DNA from: Saprospiraceae bacterium
GTDB lineage: Bacteria > Bacteroidota > Bacteroidia > Chitinophagales > Saprospiraceae
NCBI GenBank assembly: GCA_026129545.1
Contig: JAHCHX010000003.1
Location: forward strand, 1 to 64,000
DNA length: 64,000 nucleotides
Reading direction: 5' to 3'
The position numbers and the translations under genes are program-made. The notes below the pieces were generated by a model that saw only the letters and a list, made by a program, of their open reading frames with translations, was not told the DNA's origin and made no database searches. Below are positions 8,496 to 17,396 of this stretch, piece by piece; within the stretch, counting starts at the first letter, position 1; the number at the start of each line of letters is the position of its first letter.

Positions 8496-9584
8496 TTACT
8501 TTTTGTTGTGATAAACATAGGCTGAAGCAGCAGCGGAGACGAGTGGCCCGCCCAGTTCCATCCCGATTATGTCGGCCCAAACCCAATCGGGGATGATGCT
8601 TGTTGTGCCAGTGCCGCCGCTGTTTTCTGGCGATGATACGGCTTTCCAGTACCAGTAGTAGCGGCTGTACTTGAGCACGGAGACCATGGAAAGCACCACT
8701 TTTGGGTTGTCCATTTTTGCTTGGCGGGCCAGGTAGGTCTCTCGGTCGGTGATGCGCTGCACGAACTCGCTCAATTCTTGCGGTGAGCCGACGGGCGTGG
8801 CGGCGGCTTCGTCGAAGATTTCGAGCAGGAGTTTCTTGTCGTTTGCTGTGAGGCGAGTCTCGTTCAGGCGAGCGACGTAGTCGCTGTAGTCACGGTTGAG
8901 GTTGAGGCTGCGAGCGCGTTGTTGCTCGGCTGTGCTCACGGGCATTTCGGCATCGGCGAGGAATTGGGCGATTTTGTCAAGCAAGAGGTTTTGGATGGCT
9001 TTGCGGTCGCCGTTGAGCGCCTTGATGGCGTCGCGGTTGTCGTTGAGCACGACCTGCACGGCCAGATTGTGCAGTTGGCCGATGTTGTCCTGCGGGTTGT
9101 TTGGATTGACCAAACCGGCCACGGGCTGGCACGATTCGGGGCTGAACACTACTGTGCGTTTTCCGGTGGGCAGGCCGCCCAGTGCGTCGCGGATGGGATA
9201 GAAACCAGCAGGGATGACTTGGCTTTCGATGCCCAATGCCTCAGCCTCTTCTTTCGTCACGACATAATCGCTGGTGACTGGGAAATACTGGCCGAAATAC
9301 TGGTTGGCCGCTTCTCCGTCGCCGAATTGGAAGGCAAGGCTTTGATTCGATTTCAACACGTCTTTATCCCAGCTAATCCAGATGCAATTGCTAAAAGAGT
9401 ACATGCAGCCTCTCAGGGTGGAGGTGCCGAAACGGATGGTGACGCGGTTGCCATCGGGGATGTTTGGCTCGTCTTTGACGATGATGTCGGGGGTGTCCGA
9501 CACGTCGTTTTTGGTGCAAGCAGGTATGGAAGCGAGGAGGGTTGTCAGGGCAAGGATGGACACGAGAACTTGATGCTTTTTCAT
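8496..9584 (-). CDS. Putative lipoprotein of unknown function
   Basis: A 362-residue protein with a lipoprotein signal peptide; the lipid-modified residue would be Cys23 (ASIPAC). After a short linker rich in Asp and Thr comes a mixed alpha/beta region. Residues ~180-290 look helical, with charged patterns (NLLLDKIAQFLADAEMP, TANDKKLLLEIFDEAAATP). No known domain was recognised. A GTG-free, clear ATG start at 9584 keeps the signal. It has its own terminator and is upstream of the PKD-barrel and CHAT genes. The 222 bp before it hold the ~103-bp repeat at 9693-9797. Confidence 0.8.
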   Translation of the reverse strand: MKKHQVLVSILALTTLLASIPACTKNDVSDTPDIIVKDEPNIPDGNRVTIRFGTSTLRGCMYSFSNCIWISWDKDVLKSNQSLAFQFGDGEAANQYFGQYFPVTSDYVVTKEEAEALGIESQVIPAGFYPIRDALGGLPTGKRTVVFSPESCQPVAGLVNPNNPQDNIGQLHNLAVQVVLNDNRDAIKALNGDRKAIQNLLLDKIAQFLADAEMPVSTAEQQRARSLNLNRDYSDYVARLNETRLTANDKKLLLEIFDEAAATPVGSPQELSEFVQRITDRETYLARQAKMDNPKVVLSMVSVLKYSRYYWYWKAVSSPENSGGTGTTSIIPDWVWADIIGMELGGPLVSAAASAYVYHNKK

Positions 9585-9692
9585 GACAGTTCGATTTTTA
9601 ATGATGAATGAGTTGCAAGGTGTGTTTGCCCTACATCCACCTGCCCGACGGTTTGTTACCCCCCACTCGCTGAATTATTTTTTCAAGTAACT

Positions 9693-9797
9693 ATACCTTG
9701 ATTCGCTAGGATTTGTCAGATGTCCATGATTGATTTTCTTGATTTTGAGCAGATTGTGCTTTTTGCCATGCACAAAACCTAACGGCGCGAAGCATAT
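9693..9797 (+). repeat. ~103-bp intergenic repeat, copy 1
   Basis: It begins ATACCTTGATTCGCTAGG and ends near GGCGCGAAGCATAT. Its inverse complement matches 58536-58637 and 61814-61916 along nearly the whole length. The two ends are imperfect inverted repeats of each other (CGCTAGGATTTGT against CGCCGTTAGGTTTTG). It lies 10 bp past the stop of the truncated gene at 9807. No protein is encoded. Confidence 0.8.
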
Positions 9798-9806
9798 TAG
9801 GTGCTG

Positions 9807-10202
9807 TCACTTGTGGCTGGGTTCGTAGATTAGCCGGAAAAACGTGCTGAATCGCTGGTTTTCCCGATTGACCGGAATGCCTGCCACGATGCCGATGAGT
9901 AGGTTTTCGGCGATGCCCACGCGCATTTGGGGGCGTATCACCATGTCGAAATCCCCTTCTCGCGCTTCCTTGTTTAGCTCCACTCCGATGAAGTTGCGCG
10001 TGCCGCTTATCATGTAATGGATGCTGGTGTTTATCTGGAACACATGCTCCCATTTTTTCTTGTCGAAATGGCGAATCATCTCCGGGCCGGTGTAAAGAAG
10101 GGTGTGCCAGTTGTTGCCCCAGCGTTTGGCGGCGATGAAAAATGGGTTGAAGTTGTTGCCAGTGGGTCGCATGGAGCGTGCGTTGAATTCTGGCATTTCC
10201 AA
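9807..10202 (-). pseudogene. C-terminal fragment of a HAEPLYID-like family protein
   Basis: About 130 residues read openly from a TTG at 10202 (first ATG at 10196), preceded by an in-frame stop. The content (RWGNNWHTLLYTGPEMIRHF, MVIRPQMRVGIAENLLIGIV, FFRLIYEPSHK) resembles the end of a longer barrel-like or HAEPLYID-type protein from Bacteroidota rather than a complete small protein. There is no signal peptide. The 5' part is missing, and at the same point an unrelated fragment begins on the other strand. The family name is from memory of its C terminus and is uncertain; the truncation is well supported. Confidence 0.6.
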
Positions 10203-10510
10203 CGCCCGGCTGCGGGGATGTCAATATCATCACGGGCGTGGAATCGGCGACATTCGCGCAGGAGGCGGAGGTGCGATGCGCCCCCAACCCCGCTTCTGTG
10301 GAGACCTACATCACCCTGCCCGAAGACCTGCCCGAGCGAGATGTGGTGGTGGTGCTGCTCTCGCCGGAGGGAAAGCCGCTGCATCGGCAAGCCTACGCGC
10401 ATCCGGGCATCCGCATCCCCCTACATGGCGCGGGCAGCGGGATGCACTATGTGGCGGCGTATCGGCAGGGGCGGCTGCTGGGGGTGGCGAAGTTGGTGGT
10501 GCAGCGGTAA
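10194..10510 (+). pseudogene. C-terminal fragment of a T9SS type A protein
   Basis: In the frame used by the short reading frame opening at GTG 10238, the sequence is open from about 10194 (PTPGCGDVNIITGVES). It ends with a type A sorting domain: CAPNPASVETYI, DVVVVLLSPEGKPLHRQA, GMHYVAAYRQGRLLGVAKLVVQR. A sorting domain alone has no export signal or passenger, so this is the 3' stump of a lost gene. It abuts the oppositely oriented stump at 9807-10202. Its base composition looks richer in GC than the neighbouring lipoprotein gene. Confidence 0.7.
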
Positions 10511-10534
10511 GAAACGCACGGTTTGCCCTCTACC

Positions 10535-13500
10535 CTACTTTCCAAACTTGTGCCGCATGGCCCGATAGTACACGATGGGGAACACCAGCAGGGTGAACAC
10601 CGTGGCCGTGACCAAGCCGCCGATGATGACCACCGCCAAAGGCTTCTGGCTTTCCGAGCCGATGCCCGTGCTCAGGGCGGCGGGCAGCAGGCCGAGGGCG
10701 GCCATGAGGGCGGTCATCACCACGGGGCGGGTGCGCTGGCGCACGGCCTCGTGGACGGCCTGCCCAATGTCGGCAAACTTTTTCCCCTGTTTGTGAAATT
10801 CCCCGATGAGGATCACGCCGTTTTGCACGCAAATGCCGAACAGCGCGATGAAGCCCACGCCGGCGGAAATGCCGAAGTTGATGCCGGTGAGATGCAGGGC
10901 CAAGATGCCGCCCACGAGCGCGAAGGGCACGTTGACGAGCACGTAGCCGGCATCTTTCACGTCGCCGAACATGATGAACAGCAGCACGAAGATGAGGCCG
11001 AGGCTGATGGGTGTCACCTGGGCGAGGCGCTTGGTGGCCCGCACTTGGTTTTCAAATTCGCCGGCCCAGTTCACGGTGTAGCCGGGCGGGAACTGGATAT
11101 CGCGCACCGCCGCCTGCGCCTCGCTGATGGTGCTGCCGAGGTCGCGCTCGCGCACGGTGAACTTGACCCCTATGAAGCGCTTGGTGTTGTCGCGGTAGAT
11201 GAATGCCGGGCCGGTGACGGTGTGGATGTCGGCGATTTCCTTGAGCGGGATGCGGCCTCCGCTGAGCGTGGGAATGAACAGGCGGAGCAGGTCGTCCTCG
11301 TCCTTGCGGTACTCCCGGTCGAAGCGGATGCGGATGTCGAACTTGCGCTCGCCCTCGTACTTCACGGTGGCTGTTTTGCCACCGATGGCCATTTCGATGA
11401 CCGAGAGCGCGTCGGCCTTGGTCACGCCGTACAGGGCCATCTTTTCCTCGTCGAGCACCACGCTCACCTCGGGCTGGCCGAGGTTGCGCAGGATGCCGAT
11501 GTCCTTGATGCCCGGCACGTGCTCGATTTTTTCCAGCACGAGGTTGGCCAAGGAGTCGAGCACGTTCAGGTCGGGGCCAATGATCTTGACGGCGTTGTTG
11601 GCGTTCATGCCGGCCACGGCCTCGGCCACGTTGTCAATGATCGGCTGGGAGTAGTTGTAGTTGATGCCCTGGAAGTGCTTGAGTTTGGCGTCCATTTCCT
11701 CCACCAGCTGGTCCATCGTGATTTTGCGCCCCCACTCCTCCTTAGGCTTGAGGTTGACCTGCATTTGCACATAGTAAAAGCCGCTGGGGTCGGTGCCGTC
11801 GTTGGAGCGGCCGGCCTGCGAGAGCACGCCGTTCACCTCGGGGAAGGAATTGAGCACCTTTCGGAGTTCGCCGGTCATCTGCACGGTTTGGGGCAGGGAC
11901 GTGCTCATGGGCATTTTGGCCTCTACCCACAACGCGCCTTCGTTGAGCTGGGGCAAAAACTCGGTGCCGAGCCAGCGCGTGGAAAACAGCGTGAGCGCCA
12001 GCACGGCCACCGACACGGCGAGGCTGGTGCGCTTGTTGGCAAACGTGCGCCGGAAGCCGCCCTCCACGAGGTTGTTGATGAAATTGACCACCGGATTGTG
12101 CTTCTCGCGCACGTTCTTGCGCAGCAAGACCGACACTAGCACGGGTACCAGCGTAAGGGTGAACAGCAGGGCGCCCAGCAATGCAAAGCCCAGCGTGTAG
12201 GCCAAGGGCGAGAACATCTTGCCCTCCACTTTTTGGAACGAAAAAATGGGCAGCAGGGCGGAGATGATGATGAGTTTGGAAAAAAACACGGCCTTGCCCA
12301 TCTCCGTGCCCGTGCGCCGGATGAGGCCGAGCTTGGCCAAGCGGTTGAACTGCGGCATCCCGCGTTGGTGCGCCATGCGGTCGAGCGCCACAAAAAGGCC
12401 CTCCACCATGACCACCGCCCCGTCAATGATGATCCCGAAGTCCACCGCGCCGAGCGAGAGCAGGTTGGCGCTCATGCCCTTCATTTTCAGGCACATAAAT
12501 GCAAAAAGCAGGGAGAGCGGGATGACGATGGCCACGATGAGCGTGGTGCGCCAGTCGGCCATGAACAGGAACACGACCACCGTGACCAGCACGATGCCCT
12601 CGAACAAGTTGTGCAGCACCGTTTCGGTGCAGTAGCTCATCAGGCGGTCGCGGTCGTAAAAGGTCTCCATTTTCACGTCGGCAGGGAGGATATCGTTGTT
12701 GAGTTCCTCGATTTTGGCTTTCAGGCGGGCCAGCACCTCGCTGGGGTTTTCGCCCTTGCGCATCACCACGATGCCCTCCACCACGTCGTCCTCGTCGTCG
12801 AGGCCCACCTGACCCACGCGGGGGGCGCTGCTTTCGCGCACCTCGGCCACGTTTTTTACCAGCACGGGGTTGCCGTTGAAATTGTCCACGATGGTGTTCT
12901 CGATTTCCGCCATGGAGCTCAGCAGGCCGATGCCCCGCACGACGTAGGCTTGGCCATTTTTTTCGATTACATCGCCGCCCACGTTCAGGTTGGCCTTGCC
13001 GACGGCTTCGAATATCTCCAGCGGAGTCATCTCGTACTGTTGGGCCTTGATGGGGTTGACGGCGATCTCGTAGATTTTCTCCTGACCGCCGAAGGCCACG
13101 AGGTCGGCGATGCCTGGCACGGCGCGCAGGTGACGGTCGATGACCCAGTTTTGGATGGTGAGCAGTTCGCGGGTGTCGCGCTGGGGGCTGCGCAGCACAT
13201 AGCGGAAAATCTCGCCGGTGGGGCCGTAGGGCGGCTGCACGTCGGGTTCCACGCCCTCGGGCAGGGTGACGCTGCGCAGCTGGTTGTTCACCTGCTGACG
13301 GGCGAAGAAGTCCTCCACGTCGTCCTCAAAAATGATCTTGATGACGGACAGCCCGAACATGGTGATGCTGCGCACGTTGGTCTTGCGCTGCACGGGGTTC
13401 ATGGCGATCTCGATGGGGGTGGTCACAAAGCGCTCTACTTCTTCGGCGCTGCGCCCGTTCCACTCCGTGACGATGATGATCTGCGTGTTGGTCACGTCGG

Positions 13501-13627
13501 GGAACGCCTCGATGGGGATGTGGAGGTAGCTCACCACGCCCGTGATGACCAAAATAAGTACCCAGAAAAACGTGAAGAATTTGTTTTTGAGGGAAAATCC
13601 GATGATGTTCTTGATGAACTTGTTCAT
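10535..13627 (-). CDS. cusA: Heavy-metal efflux RND pump, CzcA/CusA family
   Basis: A 1030-residue inner-membrane proton-driven exporter. The N terminus shows the first TM helix (FFTFFWVLILVITGVVSYLHIP) followed by EAFPDVTNTQ, typical of HME-RND pumps. The diagnostic TM4 motif is present as VDFGIIIDGAVVMVEG. Two large periplasmic loops and twelve predicted TM segments give the usual length. It starts 9 bp after the stop of the adaptor gene and is the last gene of a TolC-adaptor-pump operon. The substrate is probably a divalent or monovalent metal such as Cu, Ag, Co, Zn or Cd; sequence alone does not decide between them. Confidence 0.93.
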   Translation of the reverse strand: MNKFIKNIIGFSLKNKFFTFFWVLILVITGVVSYLHIPIEAFPDVTNTQIIIVTEWNGRSAEEVERFVTTPIEIAMNPVQRKTNVRSITMFGLSVIKIIFEDDVEDFFARQQVNNQLRSVTLPEGVEPDVQPPYGPTGEIFRYVLRSPQRDTRELLTIQNWVIDRHLRAVPGIADLVAFGGQEKIYEIAVNPIKAQQYEMTPLEIFEAVGKANLNVGGDVIEKNGQAYVVRGIGLLSSMAEIENTIVDNFNGNPVLVKNVAEVRESSAPRVGQVGLDDEDDVVEGIVVMRKGENPSEVLARLKAKIEELNNDILPADVKMETFYDRDRLMSYCTETVLHNLFEGIVLVTVVVFLFMADWRTTLIVAIVIPLSLLFAFMCLKMKGMSANLLSLGAVDFGIIIDGAVVMVEGLFVALDRMAHQRGMPQFNRLAKLGLIRRTGTEMGKAVFFSKLIIISALLPIFSFQKVEGKMFSPLAYTLGFALLGALLFTLTLVPVLVSVLLRKNVREKHNPVVNFINNLVEGGFRRTFANKRTSLAVSVAVLALTLFSTRWLGTEFLPQLNEGALWVEAKMPMSTSLPQTVQMTGELRKVLNSFPEVNGVLSQAGRSNDGTDPSGFYYVQMQVNLKPKEEWGRKITMDQLVEEMDAKLKHFQGINYNYSQPIIDNVAEAVAGMNANNAVKIIGPDLNVLDSLANLVLEKIEHVPGIKDIGILRNLGQPEVSVVLDEEKMALYGVTKADALSVIEMAIGGKTATVKYEGERKFDIRIRFDREYRKDEDDLLRLFIPTLSGGRIPLKEIADIHTVTGPAFIYRDNTKRFIGVKFTVRERDLGSTISEAQAAVRDIQFPPGYTVNWAGEFENQVRATKRLAQVTPISLGLIFVLLFIMFGDVKDAGYVLVNVPFALVGGILALHLTGINFGISAGVGFIALFGICVQNGVILIGEFHKQGKKFADIGQAVHEAVRQRTRPVVMTALMAALGLLPAALSTGIGSESQKPLAVVIIGGLVTATVFTLLVFPIVYYRAMRHKFGK

Positions 13628-13636
13628 GGCAGGCTG

Positions 13637-14731
13637 TTAGTCGTTGAGCGCGTCGTACACCCACAAACCGTTTTTGGAAATGACTTTTTCGCCGGGTTCG
13701 AGGCCGGCGGTGATGTAGGCCTTGTCGCCGACTTGGCTGTGCAGGTGCACGAGGCGCGTTTCGATGTCGCTGCGGTCGCGATAGACCATGACCCAGTTTT
13801 TGCCCTTGTCGAAGATGATGGACGCGGCGGGCACGGCCACGAGGCTGCTGCCTTCGGGGAAGCGCAGGTTGACGGTGGCGTTCATCTCCGGCTTGAGTTT
13901 GAGAGTGGGGTTGGGGATTTTCACCCGGATTTTCATGGCCTTGGTCTCGGGGTCAATGGTGTTGTAGATTTTGTCCACCTGCCCGCGGTACACGTCGTCG
14001 GGGAAGCTGACGGTGTGGACGGCAGCGGGGATGCCGAGCCGGACTTTGCCGATGTCGCTTTCGTTCACGTTGGCCAAAGCCCACACCTCGTTGATCTCGG
14101 CGATGGCGAACACGGGTTCGGTGCGGTCGGAGCGGAGCTGTTCGTTCTGATTGATGTCCTTGGCCAGTACGAACCCGTTCATGGGGGCGGTGATGTTGTA
14201 GATGGAGCCGTCGCGCAGGCTGTAGATGCTGTACAGTTCGTTCACGCGCTCCAGTTCGGCGCGGGCTTTGTCCAGTTCGCGCTGGGCGGCGATGACCTCT
14301 TTTTCGGTCAGCAGTTTGCCAGCAAACATGTCGCGGGCCACTTGCAGGTTTTTTTCGGCGATGGCCACGTCGTTCAGGGCATTGAGGCGGTCTTTCTGGA
14401 AGCCGGCCACCTCGCCGCTGCGCATGACGGCCAACACGTCGCCTCGGCGGACGTAGTCGCCCACTTCTACGTTGATTTTGAGCACGTTGCCGCCCACGAT
14501 AGGATATACCTGGGCGACTTTGTTGTTGTCGGCGCTGATCTTGCCGAAGAGGCGCAGTTCGACCATTACCGGCTCTACTAGGGCCTCGTAGAATTGGCAG
14601 CGGGCGGCCATGGTGTCGCTTAGGGTGAAGGCAAACGCCGTTTGGCTAGTATCGTCTTTTTGGGCATCCTGTTGGCAGGCTGCGAGGGCGGCGAACAGAA
14701 GCAATACGGGGAAAAAGTGTATGTGTCGCAT
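13637..14731 (-). CDS. cusB: Periplasmic adaptor (membrane fusion) lipoprotein, CusB/CzcB type
   Basis: A 364-residue protein. The lipoprotein signal ends at Cys19 (FAALAAC). It has a biotinyl-lipoyl-like half (VGGNVLKINVEVGDYVRRGDVLAVM), a helical hairpin (residues ~110-170, AEKNLQVARDMFAGKLLTEK), a second lipoyl half (ITAPMNGFVLAKDIN), and a beta-barrel with a membrane-proximal domain (VWALANVNESDIGKV, PEMNATVNLRFP). The frame is open much further upstream, but that part overlaps the TolC gene. The lipoprotein start at 14731 is right because its ATG shares one base with the TolC stop (TAATG), a sign of translational coupling. It links the RND pump to TolC. Confidence 0.92.
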   Translation of the reverse strand: MRHIHFFPVLLLFAALAACQQDAQKDDTSQTAFAFTLSDTMAARCQFYEALVEPVMVELRLFGKISADNNKVAQVYPIVGGNVLKINVEVGDYVRRGDVLAVMRSGEVAGFQKDRLNALNDVAIAEKNLQVARDMFAGKLLTEKEVIAAQRELDKARAELERVNELYSIYSLRDGSIYNITAPMNGFVLAKDINQNEQLRSDRTEPVFAIAEINEVWALANVNESDIGKVRLGIPAAVHTVSFPDDVYRGQVDKIYNTIDPETKAMKIRVKIPNPTLKLKPEMNATVNLRFPEGSSLVAVPAASIIFDKGKNWVMVYRDRSDIETRLVHLHSQVGDKAYITAGLEPGEKVISKNGLWVYDALND

Positions 14732-15978
14732 TATTGGAAAAGTTCGGTTGCAGTCAGGAAGTTGAGGTATTCGGCAGTCAAGCCGAGTTGTTGGCGGACA
14801 TCGGAGACGGTGCCGAGCGCTTCGTTGTAAGCTTGGAAAAAGTCGAGAAACTCGATGAGGTTGACGTTGCCGCGCGTGAAGTTGTCGGTCATGCCTTCGA
14901 GGATGCGGTCGTAGTCGGCATTGAAGACTTCCAGCATTTTGCGGTACTCTGCCAAGGCCTGTTCGTAGGCTCGGTTGCGGTTGGCGATTTCCACGGCGAT
15001 GGCTGTGCGCAGTTCCTCTCGTCCGAGGGCGGCCATTTGTTCGCCGATCTTGGCGGCCTGAATGTTGCCTTGGTTGCGGTTCCACATGGGCAGGGGCATA
15101 CTTGCGCCTATGTTGACCTGATTGACAAAGGCTCCGCTGCGCTGGTCGTAGGCACCGAACACACTCACGTCGGGCTTGGCTAAGGCGCGCTGGAGCCGGG
15201 TGTTTTGGTTCGAGAAGACGACCAACCGCTCGGTGGCGCGGTAGTCGGGCCGGGCGCTGAGGGCGGCATCGAGCAGAAAGGCATCGTCGAAGCGGCTGAC
15301 GTAGCGGTTGTAGGCGGCGGTGGCGGTGTCGGGCAACACAAACCGGTCGGTGCGGAGCAGCATTTGGAGGGTGCCTTGTTCGGCAAACAGTGCTTCGAAG
15401 ATTTGCGCCCGCACGTTGACGAGGCCGAGGTACTCCGATTTGAGGCGCACGAGGTCTTTGAGTGCCACGTTGCCTTTGGCGGCCTGGTCGCTATAGGCGC
15501 TGATGAGTGTATCTAGTTGTTCGAGTTGGCGGGTGTATCGGTCGAGCAGGAAGATGTGGCGGCCTACTGCGAAATAGCTCTTGCGCAGTTCGAAGCGCAG
15601 TTGGCGGGTCAGGTCTTCCAGCTCCAGTTCGGCGAGTTCGGCGTTGGTTTTGGCCAAGTCCACTTGGGCTTGGCGCTTGCCGCCGAGCAGGATGAGTTGC
15701 TCCACCTGAAGCGCTTTTTGTCCCGTGCGCCCGATGTGCAGGGCTTTTTCATTCTCTGGGTCGAGCAAGTTGAAGTCGGCGAAGACGACCGGATTGGGGT
15801 ACAGTCGGGCCTGCACGATCTGGGCGCGCTGGGCATCCACGTTCAGGGCGGCGGTCAGCAGGCGGTAATTGGACGCGAGGAAGAGGCTATCGGCTTGGCG
15901 CAGGTTGACACGCAGGGTATCGGCGGCATGCAGGGTAGCGCCGAGCAGCAGCAGCGGCGCAAGCAATCTGGATTTCAT
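14731..15978 (-). CDS. cusC: TolC-family outer-membrane factor, CusC/CzcC type
   Basis: A 415-residue protein with a signal peptide (residues 1-~18, LLGATLHA). Two long coiled, helical OEP repeats follow: residues ~25-200 (ALNVDAQRAQIVQARLYPNP) and ~230-415 (ARPDYRATERLVVFSNQN, NIGASMPLPMWNRNQGNIQAAK). SMPLPMWNRNQG is a well-known TolC-family signature for metal RND systems. It is the first gene of the efflux operon, 56 bp downstream of the sensor kinase. Three such chains form the outer-membrane channel. Confidence 0.92.
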   Translation of the reverse strand: MKSRLLAPLLLLGATLHAADTLRVNLRQADSLFLASNYRLLTAALNVDAQRAQIVQARLYPNPVVFADFNLLDPENEKALHIGRTGQKALQVEQLILLGGKRQAQVDLAKTNAELAELELEDLTRQLRFELRKSYFAVGRHIFLLDRYTRQLEQLDTLISAYSDQAAKGNVALKDLVRLKSEYLGLVNVRAQIFEALFAEQGTLQMLLRTDRFVLPDTATAAYNRYVSRFDDAFLLDAALSARPDYRATERLVVFSNQNTRLQRALAKPDVSVFGAYDQRSGAFVNQVNIGASMPLPMWNRNQGNIQAAKIGEQMAALGREELRTAIAVEIANRNRAYEQALAEYRKMLEVFNADYDRILEGMTDNFTRGNVNLIEFLDFFQAYNEALGTVSDVRQQLGLTAEYLNFLTATELFQ

Positions 15979-16034
15979 GCCGCAAAGGAGGAGGAAACGG
16001 GCTTAATAAGGGCTTAACGGGGATAAAATTTGGC

Positions 16035-17396
16035 TTAAAGACGCAGCTCCACCTGAAAACAGTTCCACCCCTTTTGCTCCGACACCTCGTACCACAGCTG
16101 CCCCCCGTGTAGTGCCACGATATGGTGCGCCAGCGCCAGCCCGAGCCCGAAGCCGCTGTGCTTACTGCTGTTGCTGCCGCGGAAGAAATGCTGGAACAGA
16201 CGTTCGGCCTCTTCTGGCGGCAGTGTAGGGCCGTCGTTGCAGACCGTCAGGCGCAGGCCGCCGGGCAGGGGGGCAAGGGCCACCGTTGGCGGGTGTTCGC
16301 GATGGTAAAGGTGGGCGTTTTTGAGCAGGTTTTGCAGCACGGCGTGCAGCAGGCCTCGGTTGCCAGTCACGGTCAACTGGGCGGCATCGGTAATGCTCTC
16401 GTCGAGCGCTACTTCGATGTGCAGGTCGTCGTACGCATAGCGTAGGGAATCCATGACCTGAAACAGGAGCTCGTCAATGCGCACTGGTTGGCCGAGTGCT
16501 TGCTTGGCGCCAGCTTCCACTTGCGCTATCTGGAGCAGGGCATCCAGAATGTCGGCCACGTCGCGCAGGCCAGTCTTGTGTTCTAGCAGGGCTTGGCGAA
16601 GAGCTGTTTCGTTGCCTGTCGCTTCAGCGCGTTCGAGGTTGGAGAATAACACGGCCAAAGGTGTTTTCAGTTCGTGTGAGACGTGCTGGATGAAATGGCT
16701 TTGAAATTTGACTGCTTGGTCCAATCGTTCGCGCATGGCATTGAATTTCAGTGCCAGTTGCTGTACCTCGACACTGCCGCTGGGTATATCAAGTGGCTTT
16801 TGGAGTGTGTCCAAGCGGACTTGTTCTATCTGTTTGGCGATGTGTTCGAGCGGGGCCGTGATTTGACGGGCCAAATAATGGGAAATAAGCACCACGAGCA
16901 CACAAGCGATGACAAACGTGCCGAGCAACAGGTACCTGAGGTACTCTTGCTTGCGCATGCCGAACTGGTCGCTGGCCCGGGTGATGATGTAGAACTCACG
17001 GCCGTCCTGTTCCCGGTATAGTCCTTTGATGGCCACGCCCTGTTCGCTTCCTTGGAGGTCTGGATTGCTTTTGCTGAGTGCGTTCAGCATTTCGGGATGA
17101 TAATAGTGGCGCTTGTTGCCGAGGCTGTTGTAGTACACGCGCCGGTCGCGGTCGAAGATGAGCATCCGCTCGTCGTCGGCATCGTCCATGAAGTCCACGG
17201 GATATTGTGGGGTTGTTTCGGCTGAGTCTGCTTGCGCCAACATACGCAAAGCGACCTCACCTTCTTCTGTCAATCGGCGCCAGAACTCCTCGCGGCGGTA
17301 GTCGGCAAAAAATAGATACACCAACCACAAAGCCAATCCGATAAAGGCGATGATGGACGTGGAGAAATAGAGTAGGATGCGGCGGCTAAGTTTCAT
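16035..17396 (-). CDS. Membrane sensor histidine kinase of the efflux locus
   Basis: A 453-residue kinase. TM1 lies near residues 7-27 and TM2 near 163-185, with a ~130-residue periplasmic sensor between them and a HAMP linker (ARQITAPLEHIAKQIEQV). The HisKA H-box is FIQHVSHELKTPLAVLF, the N-box is LLHAVLQNLLKNA, and the ATP lid is GSNSSKHSGFGLGLALAHH. The start used is ATG 17396, 15 bp inside the open frame; it overlaps the end of the response regulator gene by 11 bp. Together they form a two-component system probably controlling the RND operon directly downstream. Confidence 0.9.
   Translation of the reverse strand: MKLSRRILLYFSTSIIAFIGLALWLVYLFFADYRREEFWRRLTEEGEVALRMLAQADSAETTPQYPVDFMDDADDERMLIFDRDRRVYYNSLGNKRHYYHPEMLNALSKSNPDLQGSEQGVAIKGLYREQDGREFYIITRASDQFGMRKQEYLRYLLLGTFVIACVLVVLISHYLARQITAPLEHIAKQIEQVRLDTLQKPLDIPSGSVEVQQLALKFNAMRERLDQAVKFQSHFIQHVSHELKTPLAVLFSNLERAEATGNETALRQALLEHKTGLRDVADILDALLQIAQVEAGAKQALGQPVRIDELLFQVMDSLRYAYDDLHIEVALDESITDAAQLTVTGNRGLLHAVLQNLLKNAHLYHREHPPTVALAPLPGGLRLTVCNDGPTLPPEEAERLFQHFFRGSNSSKHSGFGLGLALAHHIVALHGGQLWYEVSEQKGWNCFQVELRL

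Noticed and set aside
10523..14581. Very long plus-strand open frames across the efflux operon
   Set aside because: They are antisense shadows of the RND pump and adaptor genes, favoured by high GC; their translations are rich in His, Gly and Val with no family features.
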